A stretch of DNA of 64,000 nt. Source: Cryptomeria japonica. Its lineage: Eukaryota > Streptophyta > Pinopsida > Cupressales > Cupressaceae. Shown piece by piece: positions 59,485-64,000 of this stretch. Made by a program: the position numbers and the translations under genes. The notes under the pieces were generated by a model. The model searched no databases and was not told where the DNA came from. It saw nothing but the letters and a program-made list of their open reading frames with translations. How positions within the stretch are numbered: the first letter of the stretch is position 1; every line of letters begins with the position of its first letter. The stretch covers positions 654,008,468 through 654,072,467 of the forward strand of contig NC_081409.1 of NCBI RefSeq assembly GCF_030272615.1, in the 5' to 3' direction.

Positions 59485-60533
59485 GCCATCTTTCCACTGC
59501 CATACTCACCCTTCATCAAAAATCACATCTCGGCTAACTATCCATTGCTTTGTTTGGGATTATAGAATTTGTAGCCTTTAGTTGTAGTAGAGTAGCCCAC
59601 AAAGATACTAAGTTGGGATTTGACATCCAATTTCTTCCGCTTTTGAACTGGAATATGCACATATGCCAAGCATCCAAAGATGCAAAGATGAGCCACTGAA
59701 GGCTTGTGACCACTCCAGGATTCCTTTGGAGTCAGATTTTGAACTGCTTTTGTGGGACTACTATTGAGAATATATACTGTAGTGGCAATTGCTTGTCCCC
59801 AAAAACTATGTGGAAGATTTTTTGTCTATAGCATGCTTCATGTCATTTCCATAATTGTACGGTTCTTTCTTTCAGCAATACCATTTTGTTGAGGTGTATA
59901 TGCGGTAGTAAGTTGTCTTTGGATGTCATCTTAGCACAAAAATAAAAAAACTCATTAGAAGTAAACGCTCCCCCTCTATCTATTCTGAGTATCTTGATAG
60001 GATACCTGCTTTGTTTTTTAGCTAGTGCTTTAAAATTATTGAAGCATGCAAAGACTTCTGATTTTTTCTTCAAAAAATAAACCCAAGTGTGGTGAGATTA
60101 ATCATCAATTATTGTCAAAAAATAAAGGTTCTTACCCAATGATGGCTCTTGCATATCACCACAGATGTCAGCATGCACAAGCTCTAGAGGAGATTTGGCT
60201 CTCCAAGATTTTCCCACCGAAAAACTATCTTGGTGATGCTTGCCAAGTGCACACCCTAAACAAACTTCTTCTTTTACCTTGATTGGAGGAAGACCTCACA
60301 CCATATTCTTCTTATTCAACAAAGTTAACCCTTGAAAATTCAGATGACCATATTGTTTATGCCATAACCATGAATCACCTATGGTTGATTTTAGTGCATG
60401 CAACTTACTAGAAACCAATTTAAGAGGAAACAATCTATTCTATGTCATATAAGTCTTTGCTACAAGATGATGATTATTAGATTTATCAAAAATCTTGCAA
60501 CATCTATCTTCAAATACAACTTTATAGTTCTTT
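59485..60533 (-). pseudogene. Copia D integrase
   Basis: KNYKVVFEDRCCKIFDKSNN at the right edge is the usual protease/integrase boundary. WLWHKQYGHLNFQGLTLLNK and CLGCALGKHHQDSF form the zinc domain; LELVHADICGDM carries the first Asp. NLYFLTI and TWVYFLKKKSEVFACFNNFK, then ILRIDRGGAFTSNEF (second Asp, with GGA instead of GGE) and the ERTVQL-type region (Glu, frame-shifted) follow. The C-terminal LCIFGCLAYVHIPVQKRKKL and GYSTTTKGYKFYN end near 59570. Frameshifts occur near 59930 and 59840. This is the native copy from which the zig-zag array derives. Confidence 0.85.
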
Positions 60534-63500
60534 CGCTTCCTCGAAATTCTTGGTCAATCAAGAATACCCGATCCTGTACGAATTGTTTTAACCAAAGAAT
60601 TTGAAAGACAAGAGGGAATCTGGTGCATGCTTAGATGATACAAGTATTTTCATTATTTTAATTCTTATAAGAAACAAGCATTCATTATCAATCAAGGATA
60701 TGGTAGAGACCATAAAATAAAGAATTCCATCTATTTCTATGGTTAATTCAAATCATTACTCGGACAAGTATAATGACATGCATAGCAAAAATAAATAGTT
60801 GGAAAAAGTAACTAATCTCTCTAAGATTCCATATTCGGCACCCATCCCAGAAGGTAACTTTCTATACACAAGCCTATCCATAGCTTGGTTCCCACAACCA
60901 AGAATACATTTTAAGAATACAATCTTTTGACTAATTGAAATAACATCATCCCTATTACTTTCATAAAACAAACACTATTTCATCTCTTTCACCTAATTGA
61001 ATACAATCTTTTAAAATTTGAAACAACAATATAATTTCATCAATAATTTTTGAATAGATACAAGATAAAATGAAGGTGTAACACAAGTATGATTTTCTTT
61101 CATATAAACGAATGAAGCATGAGAACACATTCTTTAATTGAATATCTAACCTAATCTCTAATAATCACTATTTTAATCAATTAAATTATCTATCTAACTA
61201 TTTCAACATATATTTCTCTTAATGATTTCCTTCTTCATCTTTTCAAGGAATAATAACACATTTTCAATAAAACAAATAACATATGGATAATCATAAATGA
61301 AATCTTATACTACATACAAAGCTTTAATTCTCTAACTTTCCTTATTGCAATTATAACCAAAATAAATAAGATTCCAACCTCTTTATGCTTTAAACTGGTT
61401 TGAAAGATCTCTGCCCTGCCTCCTAAAAATGGATCTATGTCTTCCTTGATTGCTCGAAAATCTATCACCGATCTCTTATCCTTCTTCTAACTCTGTTCTA
61501 AAATAGCTCTCTCTCTTTCTCTTTATCTCTCTGCAATTCTATCTTAATATCTTTCTATCTGCTTTGTTATTTTCTATCTCTTTTATTCCTCTCTCCGTGT
61601 TTGTTTACCTATCATTCCTATGTCTCTATTTATTCTAATTTTTCCCAATGTTATCTCCTAAGTTTAAGGCTTGGTTATGGTTATCAAATTAAAGTCTTTT
61701 CCTGCATTTCAATAGGTCTCCAACTTAACTCTCTCAAGTCTTCATTGTGCTATCAGTTTATCTATATCTCCAGTCTACACGTCTTGGAGAGATGGAAGTT
61801 TTAATTACATCTTCTGCAGTTTGGGGTAGATGAGTCGACTTCTTCTCACTGTACATCATGGAGTTTGCAGCTTCCTAACATTTGCATCTCTAACTCTATG
61901 GCACCATGTGCCTAATAAATTTTCCCTCCCATGGTTACAAGCCAAAGATCGTGGACTATATTCCAAAGCTATCTCTGTGGAACTAGCAGTCGACTACAAT
62001 CAATGTGGGATGAGGGAGTAATCTATGGTTTAAGTTAGCCATAAGCTAAGGGTGACGAGTGTCTACTATTCGAGGAGTTCTGCAGTTACATGGACTACTC
62101 TCTTGCTTGGTGGGGAGGTTGATCTTGCCAACTATCACTTTTGCTCCATGTTGAACTATTCTCTGCTGATGGTAGATGAAACGATTACATTACATCTATC
62201 GACTTCCTCTACTAAACCATCAGTTAGCATGCAATGTTGGATTCTACTACAAGCATGATTATCGCCATCATTGCCAAGACTCTAAGTCTACGTTTACTGT
62301 TAGTCATGGTGCCTAGTCGGCCACCTTCATCGACTTCCCTACTAACATGTGACACAGTCGCTGACTAGTCTAAGTCGAAAACCCGCCACCTTTGCATTAC
62401 AAGGTTAAATTAAATAAAACAATATTATGTTAAATAAAATATACATATTGCATTCATTTTAAATAAAAAGAAAACCTAATTAAGATTTTTAAGATGTTCA
62501 ATAAATTTAACAATATAAAGATATGCATATATATATATATATATTGAGTGAGTGATGCCAAATTTTAATTCAAATATATACATATATTTTTTTATATCTA
62601 TATATATGTATGAATATACATATATATATAACGTTCGATTTATTCCTAGAAAGGTAAAATAAAAACATGATAATATATATTTTCATGCATAATTCATATT
62701 CACCTCTATATTTATATATGTATGTATATGTATGTACGATTGAATTGTAGTTACCTAACTACCATGCATATAAAATTTGTATCATTGTAAACAAAACAAT
62801 CATTAATAAAATTACATTGTCTTATACAAGGGACATTAAATCATCCTATATGAGGAACGTTTAATCATTGAATCACTAACTCTTTTCCAAAATATTTAAC
62901 TTATAAATAATCATCAAATTTTTATGCATGCGAAATTCATACAATCATTTAATCGACGAGACCATAATACTTGTTCTCAGTGAACAAAATAATCAACTTC
63001 ATACCATTGAAATCGTGTCGACATAAAGTTCGCATTTTAAATCAGATTAAATAAAAATGTTAACTCGCTAATTAATTAACCCTAATTTGTCAACTATTGA
63101 ACATTTTCAAATATGAAATCAATATAATGACAAATTTTTACTCAAATCATTTCAATTTTAAAATAAGCATCGACAAAGTCACAATTCAAACAATAATGCC
63201 TTAACAAAGTCATATTTGCACAACAGTTTCCTATTGTAGTGTGTGAGATTCCCCTAATCTATCGAAGTCATAAGTTAAAAACAACTCTACCTGAGTCATG
63301 TTCTCACCTTCAACTTTGTTCACCTATCCCTGCATCACTTGCACTCAATAATTCATCAGCGTTGACAATCCCAAATTAAGATGATACTAGCTATCGAATT
63401 ACATATCAATTGCATGAATAAAATGCATACATAATTTCCTTACAATTGAATTATCATAAAAATGAATGTTCAAATCTGTTTCAATTTCAATGCATAAATA

Positions 63501-63554
63501 AAAACCTACATTACATCTCTTAAATACATATTATCAAGAATACAGTTTGTGACA
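60534..63554 (-). repeat. Probable 3' LTR of Gypsy chromovirus E, about 3 kb
   Basis: On the minus strand the LTR starts TGTCACAAACTG right after an AAGAGGGGAAGGA polypurine tract. No coding domain is found down to the Copia D integrase, where similarity to Copia starts abruptly at about 60533. The likely end is near 60551-60575, but its exact place and the target duplication cannot be fixed. The region holds a CT-rich stretch (61480-61600), an (AT)n patch (62528-62545) and no recognised gene. A 3-kb LTR fits Tekay/Del-type chromoviruses. Confidence 0.55.
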
Positions 63555-63567
63555 TCCTTCCCCTCTT
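63555..63567 (-). promoter_or_regulatory. Polypurine tract of chromovirus E
   Basis: Minus strand AAGAGGGGAAGGA immediately before TGTCACAAAC, a common arrangement in plant chromoviruses. Confidence 0.8.
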
Positions 63568-63750
63568 GGAAGAGACATTGTCTCGATGTCTTATTATTCA
63601 AACAGTAATCACATAACAAATATATCTCATAAAAATGTCAACCATACATCAAATTTTAAATAATAACAATAGCATATATGCTATCCAAGTTTACATCATA
63701 GCATTAAAATCGTTGTTTCAAAGATATCTCAAATAATAAGGAATTATTCC

Positions 63751-64000
63751 CTAAGAAAGTAAATGAGGAAAATGGTAGTCAATCATCTCAGCATCCTCCC
63801 ATGTAGCACTATCCTCAAAATATTGGTCCCACTAAACCTTATACTGAGTGAAATCTTTGCTACGTAGCTTTACACTATGCTGATCTAGGATTCAGATGGG
63901 CTCCACTAGCACCACCCTTGGATCCCATACCTATAAATATTTCCAATCAAGAATATGAGATGCATCAGCATGATAAGGTTTCAATAAAGAAACATGAAAC
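63751..64000 (-). pseudogene. Chromovirus E integrase C-terminus and chromodomain, partial
   Basis: At the window edge the minus strand reads FHVSLLKPYHADASHI, the GPF/Y-adjacent tail of a Gypsy integrase. WDPRVVLVEPI and LDQHSVKLRSKDFTQYKV follow, then WDQYFEDSATWEDAEMIDYH and FPHLLS. This last part is the chromodomain that directs some plant Gypsy elements to marked chromatin. Three stops (63931-63933, 63892-63894, 63832-63834) lie at positions where Gln or Arg is usual; each fits a C-to-T change. The gene stops at 63751. The rest of pol lies beyond 64000. Confidence 0.9.

Larger units (their letters stand above)
56125..60533 (-). mobile_element. Copia element D, 5'-truncated and rearranged, minus strand
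   Basis: The 3' LTR (56125-56500) starts TGAAGATATG on the minus strand and ends TCTTTCA, next to an AGGAGGAGATT polypurine-like tract. Reading right to left: integrase (60533 to 59485), RT (59484 to 58728), a scrambled integrase block (58727 to 57440), RT end and RNase H (57439 to 56510). Gag, protease and 5' LTR are absent from the window. They probably lie beyond element E. Confidence 0.85.

Noticed and set aside
60539-60971. Possible organelle-derived or host coding fragment on the minus strand (71-residue frame at 60756-60971)
   Set aside because: No recognisable organellar or host protein; the position fits the LTR of chromovirus E.

Overview
This window is plant nuclear DNA, most likely from a gymnosperm (conifer-type) genome. 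That is inferred from the very high load of old, nested, mutated LTR retrotransposons and LINEs, AT-rich spacers, plant-type Copia, Gypsy and chromovirus signatures, and the absence of any intact ordinary host gene. Almost every open stretch that can be assigned belongs to a mobile element. The exceptions are an acidic, repeat-containing protein pseudogene and a G-patch plus zinc-knuckle remnant.

Layout. 1-2369: AT-rich spacer and one copy of a duplicated host segment. 2370-6612: a 5'-truncated LINE on the + strand, carrying a 994-bp terminal-inverted-repeat element at 4167-5160. 6613-13680: the host segment resumes with a broken acidic gene, split by a 3.48-kb solo LTR (8199-11675; target duplication CTACT) that holds a degenerate tandem array of about 85-bp units. 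A G-patch/CCHC remnant follows. About 14980-20640: a 5.7-kb insertion whose centre (15411-19440) is a 4-kb satellite made of hairpin units, preceded by a G-box/TATA promoter-like site. About 20800-23030: a minus-strand Gypsy gag and LTR fragment.

23040-35425: one minus-strand LINE (ORF1 end, endonuclease, RT, zf-RVT, RNase H, then an extra ORF 3' of RNase H). It is split inside the RNase H linker by LTR element A (25560-31319). 36340-37766: a broken Gypsy pol with an (AT)n tract expanded inside the RT. 37970-53205: LTR element B, whose 3' LTR is split by a nearly complete minus-strand Copia, element C (45018-52621). 54480-56124: the second copy of the host segment. 56125-60533: a minus-strand Copia remnant, D, whose RT active-site region is replaced by about 1.3 kb of integrase fragments in alternating orientation. 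60550-64000: 3' LTR and chromodomain end of a Gypsy chromovirus, E, probably nested in D.

How the parts relate. Elements A and B look like two members of a non-autonomous LTR family. Each encodes a coiled-coil gag with four zinc-knuckle positions plus a second ORF of unknown function, and neither shows protease, integrase, RT or RNase H. A, B and Copia C share the primer-binding spacing, the polypurine tract, the poly-C U5 motif and an R-region stem-loop motif, so a C-like Copia is a reasonable candidate for the mobilising partner. The best candidates for something undescribed are this two-ORF family, the promoter-plus-hairpin satellite, the zig-zag integrase array in D, and the extra 3' ORF of the LINE.
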